Positions 8,657-18,571 are shown, counted from the stretch's first letter. The stretch: 64,000 nucleotides of DNA from Limnochorda pilosa (GCF_001544015.1 NZ_AP014924.1:2294001-2358000), one strand, 5' to 3'. Numbers and translations are program-made. Notes: generated from the sequence alone by a model not told the origin.

Positions 8657-9838
8657 TCACCAGGAGTCCGAGACGTTCTCGTACCGGCCGATCACCACGT
8701 TGCCGAGGCTCCCGTCCGGCAACCGGTCGACCCGCCGGATGTACACGTTGAAGACGACGTTCTGGCTGGTCGGGTCGAAGCGGAAGGGCCCGGCCGGCCC
8801 GGTGAAGGTCACCGCCCGCAGGGCCTCCAGGAAGGCGTCCGTCTCTTCCACCCGACCACCGACGCCCTCGATCGCCTCGGCGATCACCCGCGCCGCGAGG
8901 TACCCCTGGTAGGCGAACTGGTTGGCCGTCTCGCCGTAGCGACCCCGGTACTGCTCCACGAAGGAGCGATTCTCGGGCGTCTCGACCAGGGGGCTGTAGT
9001 GGAGCGAGGTGACCGTTCCCAGCGCGGCCTCCCCGATCTCATCCAGGTAGGCCTCGTCCACCATGTCCCCCGCGCCGATGAGCGGCATCCTCTCCTTCAG
9101 CCCGAACTCCTGGTACTGCTGGACGAAGCGGACCGCGTCGGTGCCTGCGAAGAAGGCCCAGACCGCGTCCGCCTGCTGCAGGCCCGCCAGGTAGGGGCCG
9201 AAGTCGTTGGTTCCGAGCGGGGGATAAACCTCCTGGACCACCCGGCCGCCGGCCTGCTCGAAGTACTGCTTGAAGGCGCCTGCCTTGTCGTGGCCCGCGC
9301 TGTAGTCGGGGGCCGTCACGACCACCGTCCGGTACCCGAGGACCTCGTAGGCGTACCGGCCCAGCAGGTACTCGTACTGCCCGTTGGCGAAGGAGACCCG
9401 GAAGATGTAGGGGCTCCGGCGCGCCGGATCCCGGGTGAGGCTGGGGTCACCGGCGTTGGCGATGACCAGCGGGATCCTCCGGGCGTGGACGTAGTCGCGG
9501 ATCGCCGCGGCCACGCCGCTGTGGACGACGCCGACCAGCAGGTCGACCCGGTCCCGCTCCACCAGCTGCCGCACCTTCGGCAGCCCCTGCCGCGGGTCGC
9601 CCTGCGTGTCCTGCTTGACCAGCTCGAGCCGCCGCCCCGCCGCCGTGTAGCCCGTCTCCTCCAGGAAGAGCTCCAGCCCTGCCGTGATGTTCTCTCCCAG
9701 GCTCGTGTAGACCCCCGAGTACGGCAGGAGAACACCGATCCGGATGGGATCGGACTGGGCCGTCGCGGGGCCCGCGAGGAGAAGGGCGACGACGAAGGCG
9801 GTGAGGACCACCCGAAGACGAGGCGCCAGCTTGACCAT
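8657..9838 (-). CDS. livK: LIV-type periplasmic/lipid-side substrate-binding protein (Peripla_BP_6)
   Basis: The protein has 393 residues from ATG 9838, with a signal peptide (about 29 residues, ending ATAQ). The mature part begins DPIRIGVLLPYSGVYTSLGE, a typical Peripla_BP_6 N-terminus. No lipobox cysteine is seen, so it may be freely secreted or anchored by the uncleaved signal. Its place between the monooxygenase gene and livH ties the importer to aromatic degradation. Binding proteins of this family in such operons bind aromatic acids, but the ligand here is not known. Confidence 0.93.
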   Translation of the reverse strand: MVKLAPRLRVVLTAFVVALLLAGPATAQSDPIRIGVLLPYSGVYTSLGENITAGLELFLEETGYTAAGRRLELVKQDTQGDPRQGLPKVRQLVERDRVDLLVGVVHSGVAAAIRDYVHARRIPLVIANAGDPSLTRDPARRSPYIFRVSFANGQYEYLLGRYAYEVLGYRTVVVTAPDYSAGHDKAGAFKQYFEQAGGRVVQEVYPPLGTNDFGPYLAGLQQADAVWAFFAGTDAVRFVQQYQEFGLKERMPLIGAGDMVDEAYLDEIGEAALGTVTSLHYSPLVETPENRSFVEQYRGRYGETANQFAYQGYLAARVIAEAIEGVGGRVEETDAFLEALRAVTFTGPAGPFRFDPTSQNVVFNVYIRRVDRLPDGSLGNVVIGRYENVSDSW

Positions 9839-9897
9839 CCTGCTTCCCTCCCGTCGCACGGCGGCCGGCGGGTGCCAGGACCCTGCCGGACGCCGGC

Positions 9898-11424
9898 TCA
9901 TTGGCCGAGCCTGTTCCAGGTCCAGTGGGGGACCTTCCAACCGTCCAGGTCGTACTCGCTCATGCACTGGTCGACGAGGGCCTTGAACCCGTCCGCGAGG
10001 CCCCGCTCGTGGGCCCAGTGGAAGGCGTCGAGATACTTCTGCTCGTTGTTCCCGGCGTAGTTCAGCTCGTAGAGCCCGTGCCGGCCGGCAAACTCGGAGT
10101 AGACCGCGTCCCAGACGAGCTTGAAGAGCTTGATGCGCTCCTCCGCCGGGATGCCGGTCCCGCGGAGGTACCGGTCGATGATCGGCCTGAGGTCCGGATT
10201 CATCAGGTCCCTGTAGCTCGAGACGGTGACGATGGGGCTGCCGCCCAGGAGAGACTCGAAGATCTGCCGGACCCTGTCCCACGAGAAGTTGGTGTAGACC
10301 CGCGCCGCTGCCGCGTACTCGAGCTTCGGCACGACGCTCCCGCCCAGGCTCGGCTCTGGGTCGAGGGCCATCGCCGAGGCGAGGGCCCAGAAGAGGTTCC
10401 GCAGGGTGATCAGCTCCCCGGCGGCCACCTGCACCCCCCGAAAGCCGTCCGTGCCGTTGGACTCGAGGCCCTTCAGCAGCAGGCCGCACATGAAGTCCAG
10501 CTTGATGGCCATCCGGATCGTCGCCTGGAAGTTGAAGCGGTTGAAGAAGCCAGAGGCTGCGTAGAACTGCTTCGCCCGCTGCACGTCCCGGTAGGCCAGC
10601 ACGTCCTCCCACGGGATGAAGGCGTTGTCGAAGACCAGCACCGCATCGTTCTCGTCGAAGCGGCTCGAGAGGGGCTGATCGAAGGGGCTCTCCGCCTTCA
10701 ACTCGAAGGAGGGACGGCAGAAGAGGATCTGGCCGGGCGTCTCCATCCGTGCGAGGAAGACCAGGGCGAAGTCCTCGTCCTTCCCTTCCTCGAAGCGGGC
10801 CGCGGTCCCGCTGTTGGCTGCGACGAAGGAGGCGTGGGTGAGGGCGGACTGGGTCGCCACCTGCTTCGCGCCCGTGACGTAGATACCGCCGCCGGTCTCC
10901 TTCACCACGTGGACGTAGACGTCCCGCACCTCATGGTGCGGCCGGTTGCGGTCGACCGGAGGATCGACGATGACATGGTTGAGGAAGAGGACGCGCGAGG
11001 CGTACTCCCGGTACCACCGCCTGGCGTTCTCCCCGAAGGGTGCGTAGTACTCCGGATCCGCCGCCAGGGTCGCCATGAAGGACGCCTTGTAGTCAGGCGT
11101 GCGGCCCATCCACCCGTAGCTCAGGCGCTGCCAGGCGGCGATGGCCTCCTTCGCCTCCAGGAGATCCTGCGCGCTGTAGGCGGGCGCGAAGAACCTGTGG
11201 GTGGCGATGCCCCAGCGATCGACCTTCATCAGCACCTCTTCCATCTCCGGGTCGTGCAGCGCGTCGTAGAGCCGGGCGATCGACCGGGCCGCGTTGCGGA
11301 AGGCGGGGTGGTTCGCGACGTCCTTCACCCGCTCGCCTCCGAAGTAGACCTGCCGTCCGTCCCTGAGGCTCTCCAGGTACTCCTCGCCGTCCAGCGCCCG
11401 CACGGCGACCGTCTCCTCGCTCAT
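9898..11424 (-). CDS. Flavin-dependent aromatic monooxygenase, oxygenase component (HpaB/PheA family)
   Basis: This 508-residue protein is full length for the HpaB family (4-hydroxyphenylacetate 3-monooxygenase and the PheA phenol hydroxylases of thermophilic bacilli). It uses reduced FAD supplied by a separate reductase to insert an ortho hydroxyl, giving a catechol. Family features include RTPDYKASFMATL near residue 108, the central GGGIYVTGAKQVAT segment and ENDAVLVFDNAFIPWEDVL. The start has GGGGAGG upstream. No HpaC/PheA2-type reductase is encoded in the operon, so a general flavin reductase must serve. Phenol or a 4-hydroxyphenyl acid are the best guesses, and the downstream route favours a catechol product. 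Confidence 0.92.
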   Translation of the reverse strand: MSEETVAVRALDGEEYLESLRDGRQVYFGGERVKDVANHPAFRNAARSIARLYDALHDPEMEEVLMKVDRWGIATHRFFAPAYSAQDLLEAKEAIAAWQRLSYGWMGRTPDYKASFMATLAADPEYYAPFGENARRWYREYASRVLFLNHVIVDPPVDRNRPHHEVRDVYVHVVKETGGGIYVTGAKQVATQSALTHASFVAANSGTAARFEEGKDEDFALVFLARMETPGQILFCRPSFELKAESPFDQPLSSRFDENDAVLVFDNAFIPWEDVLAYRDVQRAKQFYAASGFFNRFNFQATIRMAIKLDFMCGLLLKGLESNGTDGFRGVQVAAGELITLRNLFWALASAMALDPEPSLGGSVVPKLEYAAAARVYTNFSWDRVRQIFESLLGGSPIVTVSSYRDLMNPDLRPIIDRYLRGTGIPAEERIKLFKLVWDAVYSEFAGRHGLYELNYAGNNEQKYLDAFHWAHERGLADGFKALVDQCMSEYDLDGWKVPHWTWNRLGQ

Positions 11425-11587
11425 GACCGAACCTCCCCGCCTTCAGCCTCACCTTCCCGACCCCGCCGCGACCGTTCGCTCATCCCACCGATGCGGGCCC
11501 CCACCTCTCCCGGCTCCCAGCGTCACTCGAGACCGGGCCGGGCCCTCTCGGGCGAGGGTGGCTCGCCGCCCCCGCGCGCCCCTCCAC

Positions 11588-12370
11588 TCAGGTGAAGCGG
11601 ACAGTGAGCGGGCTGAGTCCCTCCACCTCCAGCCGCACCGCGTTGGCGGCCCGTACCGGCACCGAGGCGGCCAGCGCCCCGGAGAGGACCACCTCACCCG
11701 CCTCGAGCCGCTGGCCCATCGAGCCGAGCTTGTTCGCCAGCCAGGCGACGCAGGTCGCCGGGTGGCCGAGGGCGGCCGCGCCGGCCCCGATCGATGCGGC
11801 CGCACCGTCGACGTAGAGGACCATGCCGGCCAGCGCCAGGTCGAGGGTGTGCCACTCCTGCCGCCACGCGCCGATCGCGAAGGCTCCCGACGAGGCGTCG
11901 TCGGCGACCGTGTCCACCAGGGTGATCCGCCAGTCCCGGATGCGGCTGTCGACGATCTCGACCGCGGCCGCCACCGCGGCCGTCGCCCGGAAGACGTCGA
12001 GCACGCTGACGCCAGGACCCTCGAGCGCCTCGCCCAGGAGGAAGGCGATCTCGCCTTCGGCGCGGGGCTGGATCAGCCGGCCGGCCTCCATCTCCCCCTG
12101 GCCCCGGCTCAGGGGCACCTCCATGCCCTGGAGGAGCGTCCCGTAGTCGGGCTCGCCGACGCCGAGCTGCTCCTGCATGGCCCGGCTGGTGAGGCCGATC
12201 TTGTGGCCCACCACCCGGTCGCCCCCGGCCAGCCTTCCCTGCACCCAGGCCTGCTGGATCCGGTAGGCGAGGACGACGTCCTCGATCCCCGGCTCCGAGC
12301 TCAGCGGCTCGATCGGCTTCCGTTCCTGCCAGGCCCGCTCCAGCCGGGCCGCCTGCTCCTCCGGGCGCAT
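11588..12370 (-). CDS. 2-hydroxypenta-2,4-dienoate hydratase (DmpE/MhpD type)
   Basis: The protein has 260 residues. Family landmarks are GHKIGLTSRAMQEQLGV, RLIQPRAEGEIAFLL, EIVDSRIRDWRI and GAGAAALGHPATCVAWLANK, which match DmpE more closely than the related decarboxylase DmpH. It adds water to 2-hydroxypenta-2,4-dienoate to give 4-hydroxy-2-oxovalerate, the substrate of the aldolase encoded first in this operon. The 163-bp gap before the monooxygenase gene is the longest inside the operon and could hold an internal promoter, though none is obvious. Confidence 0.88.
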   Translation of the reverse strand: MRPEEQAARLERAWQERKPIEPLSSEPGIEDVVLAYRIQQAWVQGRLAGGDRVVGHKIGLTSRAMQEQLGVGEPDYGTLLQGMEVPLSRGQGEMEAGRLIQPRAEGEIAFLLGEALEGPGVSVLDVFRATAAVAAAVEIVDSRIRDWRITLVDTVADDASSGAFAIGAWRQEWHTLDLALAGMVLYVDGAAASIGAGAAALGHPATCVAWLANKLGSMGQRLEAGEVVLSGALAASVPVRAANAVRLEVEGLSPLTVRFT

Positions 12371-12417
12371 CCCCGTCCCCTTCCTTCACCGTCGCCTCGC
12401 AGGCCCGGCGCCGGACC

Positions 12418-13386
12418 TCACGCGTCGACCTGCGGCGTCCCGTAGGTATGGAAGCTCTCGGGCAGCCTGCCGCCCCACCACATCCGAAGCTCCCTCTCCT
12501 CCTTCGTCCAGATGACCGGCTGCCAGTCCGGGTCGAAGATCAGGTAGCCGCCCGTGAAGAGCTCCACCCGGTTCCCGCCGGGCTCGTAGCAGTAGAGGAA
12601 GAGCGCGTTGGTGATGGCGTGCTTCCCGGGGCCGGCCTCGATGAAGATGTCGTGCTCCCGCATGAGGTCGGCCGACCGCGCCAGCCCGTCGAAGGTGTCG
12701 GCCCAGTAGGCGACGTGGTGGAGCCGCCCCCGGACCTCCGACTGCCGGTCGAAGGTGTAGGCGATGTCGTGGACGAGCGGGGTCACGCTGAGCCAGGCGC
12801 CGATCTCCAGGTCGTCGTGGACGATCCCCTCCCGGTGCCGGAAGCCGAGGCGCGCCTGCAGGAACTCGCGGTTGGCCGGCACGTCCTGCGTGAAGAGGTT
12901 GACGTGGTCGATGCGGCTGATTCCGGGGCCGTTCACCGGTACCCGCATGGGCCGGTTCTTCAGCCGGGGCGCCTCGCCCGCCGGCGCCCGCGCCTTCTCC
13001 ACCTCGAAGAAGAGCTCCATCCGGTGCCCGGCCGGATCGGTGAAGCGGTACGCCCGGCCGTGTCCCAGGTCGCCGTCGATCCAGCCCTGGCCGAATTCCG
13101 TCTCCTCCAGGTCCGAGACCCGCCGCTCCAGGGCCTCGTCGCTCCAGGCCCGCCACGCGACGTGCCCCAGGCCCGCCCGGGGCGACTCCGTCACCTTCAC
13201 GGAATGGTGGTAGTGGTCGCCCCACGCCCTCAGGTAGACCGACTGCCCGCTCCGGGCGGTGACGAAGAGCCCCAGGAGCTCCGTGAAGAACCGGACCGTC
13301 GCCTCCGGCCTCGGGCTCAGGAGCTCGACGTGGGCCAGGTGCGCGACGTCCTGGATCTCCGAACCCGGCTGTCCAGGCCTCGCCAT
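12418..13386 (-). CDS. Catechol 2,3-dioxygenase (type I extradiol, glyoxalase fold)
   Basis: ATG 13386 follows AAGGAGGAG and gives 322 residues. Two tandem glyoxalase-fold domains are visible, and the second carries the iron ligands His161 (RIDHVNLF), His224 (RLHHVAYW) and Glu275 (GGNRVELF). The C-terminal YLIFDPDWQPVIWT and LPESFHTYGTP resemble the thermophilic PheB-type catechol 2,3-dioxygenases. It cleaves catechol next to one hydroxyl to give 2-hydroxymuconate semialdehyde. A homoprotocatechuate substrate cannot be excluded, but the DmpFG-type endgame favours catechol. Confidence 0.92.
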   Translation of the reverse strand: MARPGQPGSEIQDVAHLAHVELLSPRPEATVRFFTELLGLFVTARSGQSVYLRAWGDHYHHSVKVTESPRAGLGHVAWRAWSDEALERRVSDLEETEFGQGWIDGDLGHGRAYRFTDPAGHRMELFFEVEKARAPAGEAPRLKNRPMRVPVNGPGISRIDHVNLFTQDVPANREFLQARLGFRHREGIVHDDLEIGAWLSVTPLVHDIAYTFDRQSEVRGRLHHVAYWADTFDGLARSADLMREHDIFIEAGPGKHAITNALFLYCYEPGGNRVELFTGGYLIFDPDWQPVIWTKEERELRMWWGGRLPESFHTYGTPQVDA

Positions 13387-13427
13387 GGTGATCTCCCTCC
13401 TCCTTTCCGCATTCCGGCGCCTGCCTC

Positions 13428-13841
13428 TCACGCGTGCCGGCGCTCCTCATCCCGGATCTCCTTGAGGATCAGCGCCCCCAGGTTGGCGGCGGGCAGGCCC
13501 CGGAAGAGGTAGGCCAGCCCGACCACCGCGTTCATCTCCTCCCACGAGGCACCCGCCCTGCGGGCGGCGGCGGCGTGCAGCCTCGCCGCGTCCGCGAGGG
13601 GCATGAGGAGCATCCCGAAGAGCATCAGTTGCGCCGTCTTCACGTCGAAGCAGGCGGGGTACATCAGACGCCTGCGGATCTCCTCCTGCATGCGGAGCGT
13701 CTCGGGGTCGAGCTCGGCCAGCAGCTCGATCCGCGCCCCCGCCCTCGGCGGCACGAAGCCGACCAGCTCCTGGTAGCGAGCCCGGAGCTCCTGCAGCTCC
13801 TCGTCGCTCAGCCTCTTGGTCGCCTCTGGCACGCTCCTCAC
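13428..13841 (-). CDS. Carboxymuconolactone decarboxylase (CMD)/AhpD-fold protein
   Basis: This 137-residue all-helical protein is read from GTG 13841, which overlaps the stop of the semialdehyde dehydrogenase gene (GTGA). It shows CMD features: a P-C-F segment before a hydrophobic helix, then H-A-A-A-A-x-R-A-G-A-S-W-E-E-M. The redox CxxC pair of AhpD is absent, so a peroxidase role is unlikely. The operon lacks a 4-oxalocrotonate tautomerase, and this gene sits among the enzymes that need it. It might supply isomerase or decarboxylase activity, but that is inference. Genes of this fold often lie in aromatic operons with unknown roles. Confidence 0.85.
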   Translation of the reverse strand: MRSVPEATKRLSDEELQELRARYQELVGFVPPRAGARIELLAELDPETLRMQEEIRRRLMYPACFDVKTAQLMLFGMLLMPLADAARLHAAAARRAGASWEEMNAVVGLAYLFRGLPAANLGALILKEIRDEERRHA

Positions 13842-15304
13842 CCTTTCCGGGACGGTCCCTGGACCGCCACGCAGATGGTCTGGGCCTCGGTGTAGAACTC
13901 GAGGCTGTAGTGGCCGCCCTCCCGACCGATCCCGCTCTGCTTCATGCCCCCGAAGGGGACCCGGAGGTCCCGGACGAAGAAGTCGTTCACCCAGACCGTC
14001 CCCGCCTGGAGGGCGGCGGCCACCCGGTGCGCCCGCCCCACGTCGCCGGTCTGGACGACGGCGCTCAGGCCGTACCGGGTCCCGTTGGCCCAGGCGATCA
14101 CCTCCTCCTCGGTGCGGAAGGGCGCCACGGTGACGACAGGGCCGAAGACCTCCTGCTGGCAGATCTCGTCCTCCGTCCCCGCTCCCGTCACGATCGCGGG
14201 GGAGATGAAGTTGCCGTCTCCGAGCGGGCCGGGAAGGGAGAGGCGCTCGCCGCCCGTCACCCGGGCGCCCCGGGCCCGGGCCCGCTCGACGAAGCCGAGG
14301 ACCCGCTCCAGGTGCTCGGGGGCCATCATCGGCCCCATCCGGGTCTCCGGGTCGAGGGGATCACCCACCCGCAGGTGCCCGACCTGTTCGGAGAACGCCG
14401 CCAGGAACCGCTCGTAGATGGGCTCCTCGACGAAGAGCCGCGGCCCCGAGAGGCAGAACTCCCCCTGGTTGAAGAAGCCGGCCCGGATGGAGACCTCGAC
14501 GGCCCGGTCGAGGTCGGCGTCGGCGAAGACGATGTTGGCGCCCTTGCCGCCCAGCTCGAAGGAGAGGCGCTTCAGGGTTGGGGCGGCCGCGGCCATGATC
14601 GTCTGGCCCGTGGTCGTCTCCCCCGTGAAGGAGATCAGGTCGACGCCGGGGTGGCGGACGAGGAGCTCGCCGGCGCTGCCGGTCCCGAAGCCGTTCACCA
14701 CGTTGAAGACGCCCTCGGGCAGGCCCGCCTCCCGGGCGCACTCGGCCAGCTTCCACGCGCCGAGGGGCGTCCACTCGGCGGGCTTCAGCACCGCCGTGTT
14801 CCCGAAGGCGAGGGCGGGACCGAGCTTCCACGTCTCGAGGAGGAGCGGCACGTTCCACGGCGTGATCAGCGCCGCCACGCCCACCGGGTGGCGGAGGACG
14901 TAGTTGAGGTAGCCGTTCTCCATGGGGTAGCACTCCGAGCCCAGCATCGCCGCGAAGTCGGCGAAGAAGCGGATGTTGGCCGCGGCCCGCTCGATGTAGG
15001 GGCGGCCGTTGTCACGGATGGGGCGGCCCACGTCGAAGGTCTCGAGCCTGCCGAACTCCTCGCCGCGCTTCAGGATGGCGTCGGCGAACCGGTTGAGCAC
15101 CGCCCTCCGCTCCGACGGCCTCGTCCGGGACCACTCCTGGAAGGCGGCTCGCGCCGCCCGGACCGCGCGGTCGATCTCTTCAGGTCCGGCCTCGCAGGCG
15201 GTGCCGATCTGCTCGCCCGTCGCGGGATAGTGAAGCGGGAATCGGCTCCCCGTCTCGACGAACTCTCCGGCGACGTAGTTCGGAACCACGTGCTCCATCG
15301 ACAT
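13838..15304 (-). CDS. 2-hydroxymuconate semialdehyde dehydrogenase (ALDH superfamily)
   Basis: ATG 15304 follows GGAGGAGG and gives 488 residues, the usual ALDH length. Catalytic residues are all present: Asn151 in TPWNVP, Lys174 in AVLKPAEWTP, Glu250 in FELGGKGAN and nucleophile Cys284 in NQGEFCLSG. It oxidises the ring-cleavage semialdehyde with NAD to 4-oxalocrotonate, committing flux to the oxalocrotonate branch. It resembles DmpC/XylG and HpaE, and the operon context favours the former. Confidence 0.92.
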   Translation of the reverse strand: MSMEHVVPNYVAGEFVETGSRFPLHYPATGEQIGTACEAGPEEIDRAVRAARAAFQEWSRTRPSERRAVLNRFADAILKRGEEFGRLETFDVGRPIRDNGRPYIERAAANIRFFADFAAMLGSECYPMENGYLNYVLRHPVGVAALITPWNVPLLLETWKLGPALAFGNTAVLKPAEWTPLGAWKLAECAREAGLPEGVFNVVNGFGTGSAGELLVRHPGVDLISFTGETTTGQTIMAAAAPTLKRLSFELGGKGANIVFADADLDRAVEVSIRAGFFNQGEFCLSGPRLFVEEPIYERFLAAFSEQVGHLRVGDPLDPETRMGPMMAPEHLERVLGFVERARARGARVTGGERLSLPGPLGDGNFISPAIVTGAGTEDEICQQEVFGPVVTVAPFRTEEEVIAWANGTRYGLSAVVQTGDVGRAHRVAAALQAGTVWVNDFFVRDLRVPFGGMKQSGIGREGGHYSLEFYTEAQTICVAVQGPSRKG

Positions 15305-15381
15305 CGACCCGCCTCCTCCTCCCCCCGAGGCCTCCCGCCTCGACACGCGCCCGACCGCCGGACCAGGCCCTACGCGACGCT

Positions 15382-16149
15382 TCACACGACGGAGGCGACC
15401 AGTCGCGAGGCTCCCGGGCCCTCGGCGACGACCATGCACGGCTCGCCCTCCCCCAGGGTCAGGGCGGGGCACGGCGCGCCCAGGAGGAGGAGGTCGCCTC
15501 TTCGGACACCCCGCCCCAGGGCCGCCGCCCGCTCGACCCCCCAGGCGATCTGCCGGGCGGGGTCGCCCAACCCCGCGACGGCACCCTCGGTCCACTCGCC
15601 GCCGTCCAGGGAGAGGCGCAGCCCTCCCTCCTGCCGCCAGAGGAGCCCCGGTGGGAGAGGCCTGCTCCCGAGGAGGACGGCGCCGCCCGAGGCATTGTCC
15701 GCCACCACGTCGGCCGCGCCGAACCGGTACCCCGCGTAGATGCTGTCGAGGACGTCGACCGCGAGGACGGCGAACGCCACGGCGCGGACGAGCTCGCCCC
15801 GGGTGTCCCCGGGGCTGGGGTCACGGCCGAAGACGACCCCGAGCTCCGGCTCCAGCCGGGGCTGGATGAACCGGGACCGCTCGAGCGGCTCCCCCGGGTT
15901 GATCAGCATGCCTTGGTGAAGGTGGCCGATGATCGGCTCCTGCACCTTCATCTGCTCCTGCTTCGCGGCACTGATGAGGCCGAGCTTCCAGCCGACGATC
16001 GCGTCGCCGGCGGCCTCCCGCTCCTCGGCCAGCACCCGTTGGACCCGGTACGCCTCCTCCAGGGTGAGGGTGCCTGCCCCGAAGGCATCCCGTGCCGCCC
16101 GCCGGCTCCGGGAGGAGCGGACCTCAGCGACGACCTCAGCCACCGTCAT
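15382..16149 (-). CDS. 4-oxalocrotonate decarboxylase (DmpH/XylI type)
   Basis: ATG 16149 follows GGAAGGGG and gives 255 residues. The protein is homologous to the hydratase at 11588-12370. Here the segments are IVGWKLGLISAAKQEQM, RFIQPRLEPELGVVF and GAADVVADNASGGAVLLG, closer to the decarboxylase branch. DmpH removes CO2 from the keto form of 4-oxalocrotonate and hands 2-hydroxypentadienoate to DmpE, with which it forms a complex in Pseudomonas. Finding one copy of each branch in one operon supports the assignment. Roles could be swapped or redundant, since the two families differ subtly. Confidence 0.8.
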   Translation of the reverse strand: MTVAEVVAEVRSSRSRRAARDAFGAGTLTLEEAYRVQRVLAEEREAAGDAIVGWKLGLISAAKQEQMKVQEPIIGHLHQGMLINPGEPLERSRFIQPRLEPELGVVFGRDPSPGDTRGELVRAVAFAVLAVDVLDSIYAGYRFGAADVVADNASGGAVLLGSRPLPPGLLWRQEGGLRLSLDGGEWTEGAVAGLGDPARQIAWGVERAAALGRGVRRGDLLLLGAPCPALTLGEGEPCMVVAEGPGASRLVASVV

Positions 16150-16244
16150 CCGAAGCACCCCTTCCCGGCGGTCTCCGCCCGGTGCCCGTGGAGGAGCACC
16201 TCGACGTGCGGCACGACCCGAGCCCCCCATGCGCCAGGCCCGAC

Positions 16245-17120
16245 CTACGCCGCGGCGTGGAGCCGAGGCGCCAGCTCCTCGCCCACCCGGACCGCGGCGC
16301 TGGTCATGATGTCCAGGTTGCCTGCGTAGGGCGGCAGGAAGTCGCCCGCGCCCTCCACCTCGATGAAGAGCGTCACCCGGTCGCCGTCGACGACGGGGTC
16401 GGCCTTCACCCGGTAGCCCGGCACGTACCTCTGGACCTCCCGCTCCATCTCCCGCACCGACTCCCGGATCGCGGCGAGGTCCGCCGCGGCCACCCGCGCA
16501 TAGACGGTGTCCCGCATCATGATGGGCGGTTCGGCCGGGTTGAGGATGATGATGGCCTTCCCCCGCCCGGCCCCGCCGATCTCCTCCAGCCCCCGCGACG
16601 TCGTGCGGGTGAACTCGTCGATGTTCTGCCGCGTTCCCGGCCCCGCGCTCCTGCTCGCGATGGTCGCGACGATCTCGGCGTAGGCGACGGGGCTGACGCG
16701 TCGGATCGCGGCCACCATGGGGATGGTCGCCTGTCCTCCGCAGGTCGTCAGGTTGATCTCGGGCGCGTCCAGGCTCCCCTCCATGTTGACGACGGGGACG
16801 ACCGGAGGCCCCAGCCTGGCGGGGGTCAGGTCGACCAGGCGTACGCCCGCCTCCCGGAAGAAGGGCGCGTGCTCCACGTGGGCCCTGGCCGAGGTCGCGT
16901 CGAAGGCGAGCGCGACCCGGGGGCCCTCCTCCAGGAGGCCGCGCGCCCCGTGAACGGTGGTCCAGAGCCCCGCCGAGCGGGCCCGAGCCAGCCCCTCCGA
17001 CTCAGGGTCGATGCCCGCCATCGCCACCGGGCGCAGGCTCTCGCTCCGCAGCAGCTTGTAGAGGAGATCCGTGCCGATGTTCCCCGAGCCGACGATGGCG
17101 ACCGCAAGCCTCTCTCCCAC
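16245..17120 (-). CDS. Acetaldehyde dehydrogenase, acylating (DmpF/MhpF type)
   Basis: The protein has 291 residues from GTG 17120. It has an N-terminal Rossmann motif [14 protein letters not shown], the catalytic cysteine at about position 127 in [11 protein letters not shown] and the family segment [20 protein letters not shown]. It converts channelled acetaldehyde with CoA and NAD into acetyl-CoA. It forms a bifunctional complex with the aldolase encoded 38 bp upstream. Confidence 0.95.
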   Translation of the reverse strand: MGERLAVAIVGSGNIGTDLLYKLLRSESLRPVAMAGIDPESEGLARARSAGLWTTVHGARGLLEEGPRVALAFDATSARAHVEHAPFFREAGVRLVDLTPARLGPPVVPVVNMEGSLDAPEINLTTCGGQATIPMVAAIRRVSPVAYAEIVATIASRSAGPGTRQNIDEFTRTTSRGLEEIGGAGRGKAIIILNPAEPPIMMRDTVYARVAAADLAAIRESVREMEREVQRYVPGYRVKADPVVDGDRVTLFIEVEGAGDFLPPYAGNLDIMTSAAVRVGEELAPRLHAAA

Positions 17121-17158
17121 GCTCCGCCCCCTCCTTCCGCTTGAAGCCGGGGCCTGCG

Positions 17159-18211
17159 CTAGCGGGTGACGGCCTCCGCCTGCCCCGCCCCCCGGGTGCT
17201 CAACCCGAGGGCGATCTCGACCAGGATGTCCTCCTGCCCCCCCACCGACTTGAGCCGGCCCGCCTCGACCAGCACCTCCCGCGGGTCGACGTCGAAGCGC
17301 TCAGCGGCCCGCTCGGCGTGGAGGAGGAAGCTTGAGTAAACCCCCGCGAAACCCAGGATGAGGCTCTTGCTGTCGAGCACCTGGGGCCGCGGGAGGAGCG
17401 GGCGGACCACCGCGTCCGCCGCGTCCAGGAGCGGCAAGAGGTCCACCCCGCACTCGTAGCCCAGCTTCTGCAGGACGGCCACGAGCGCCTCAGTCTGCGC
17501 GTTCCCGGCGCCCGCGCCGAAGCCGCACATGGACCCGTCGAGCCACGTCGCCCCCGCCCGCGCGGCCGTGATGGTGTTCCCGACCCCGAGGCCGAGGTTG
17601 TTGTGGGCATGGAAGCCGACGTCGCAGGCGAGGGCCTCGCGCAGCGCCGAGACGCGGGCGTGGACATCCTCCATGGTCATGGCGCCCGCCGAGTCGACCA
17701 CGTAGACGACGTCCGCTCCCGCTCGCTCCATGATCCGCCCCTGCCGGGCGACCACCTCGGGGCTTCCCGTGTGCGCCATCATCAGGAAGCCGACCGCGGT
17801 CATCCCCAGCTCTTTCGCGAGCCCGATGTGCTGCTCGGCGATGTCCGCCTCCGTCACGTGGGTGGCAATGCGGGCGACGGTGGCGCCCAGCGCGGCCGCC
17901 TGCCTCAGGTCGTCGCGGACACCGATGCCCGGCAGCAGCAGGACCGAGATCTTCGCCCGGCGGGCCGTCTGCGCCGCCGCCTCGATCAACTCCAGCTCTG
18001 GAACGGCGGAGAAGCCGTACTGGTAGGACGAACCCCCGAGCCCGTCGCCATGGCAGACCTCGACGATGGGCACACCGGCCCGGTCGAGACCCGCCACCAC
18101 CCTGCGCACCTGCTCCGTGGTGAAGCTGTGGTTCACCGTGTGGCTGCCGTCCCGCAGGGTGACGTCGGCCAGCACCACGCTCCTGACTCCCTCTGCGGCC
18201 ACCCCACCCAC
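17159..18211 (-). CDS. 4-hydroxy-2-oxovalerate aldolase (DmpG/MhpE type)
   Basis: GTG 18211 is chosen because the 350-residue product then places DVTLRDGSH at residues 16-24, as in the family. A TTG at 18307 would add 32 non-conserved residues, and GTG 18202 is also possible. Key residues visible are [21 protein letters not shown], the metal-binding HxH in [12 protein letters not shown] and [13 protein letters not shown]. It splits 4-hydroxy-2-oxovalerate into pyruvate and acetaldehyde and passes the aldehyde to the partner dehydrogenase. It is the first gene of the aromatic operon. Confidence 0.94.
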   Translation of the reverse strand: MGGVAAEGVRSVVLADVTLRDGSHTVNHSFTTEQVRRVVAGLDRAGVPIVEVCHGDGLGGSSYQYGFSAVPELELIEAAAQTARRAKISVLLLPGIGVRDDLRQAAALGATVARIATHVTEADIAEQHIGLAKELGMTAVGFLMMAHTGSPEVVARQGRIMERAGADVVYVVDSAGAMTMEDVHARVSALREALACDVGFHAHNNLGLGVGNTITAARAGATWLDGSMCGFGAGAGNAQTEALVAVLQKLGYECGVDLLPLLDAADAVVRPLLPRPQVLDSKSLILGFAGVYSSFLLHAERAAERFDVDPREVLVEAGRLKSVGGQEDILVEIALGLSTRGAGQAEAVTR

Positions 18212-18571
18212 TCCCCGACCGGCGTCGCGCCCGGCAGGACCGTCGCGCCGGGCCGGCGACCACCGTGTCTGCTCGTTCCAATCGTTGACTGATGTTTCTC
18301 CACGCAATCGCTAGATCCTTCCGTTATCCGCGACAGCATTTATTCTCGCACAATTGGGACGCTATTCCGGCCCTGCCAAGGCCCGCCAGGGCAAACCCGC
18401 ACGGCATCGGTCCCCCGGCAGGGGTCGCAGGGCGAGCCGCGCCGCCGTCCTCCCTCTCCCAGGACCTTCTGGGGCGTCCCATCGTCGTGCAGGGCCGGCC
18501 GAGGCAGGGAGATCCATTCCATATGTCGAACGTACTCCCAGTCGCCGGAGGGCCAGGGAGGTGATCTCCGC
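18212..18571. promoter_or_regulatory. Divergent intergenic region between the aromatic operon and its IclR gene
   Basis: This 360-bp stretch has no convincing gene. The part next to the operon is AT-richer than the surroundings (18290-18360). On the - strand a weak promoter can be proposed: TTGTGC (18348-18353), an 18-bp spacer and GGATAA (18324-18329). On the + side GGGAGGTGATC precedes the GTG start of the IclR gene. An operator for the regulator is expected here, but no clean palindrome was found. Confidence 0.45.

Noticed and set aside
9839-10612. N-terminal extension of the LivK frame through the monooxygenase gene
   Set aside because: It overlaps the full HpaB-type gene; the signal peptide at ATG 9838 marks the true start.
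18133-18339. Small - strand frame in the intergenic region before the aldolase gene
   Set aside because: It is out of frame with the aldolase and has no ribosome binding site or homology.
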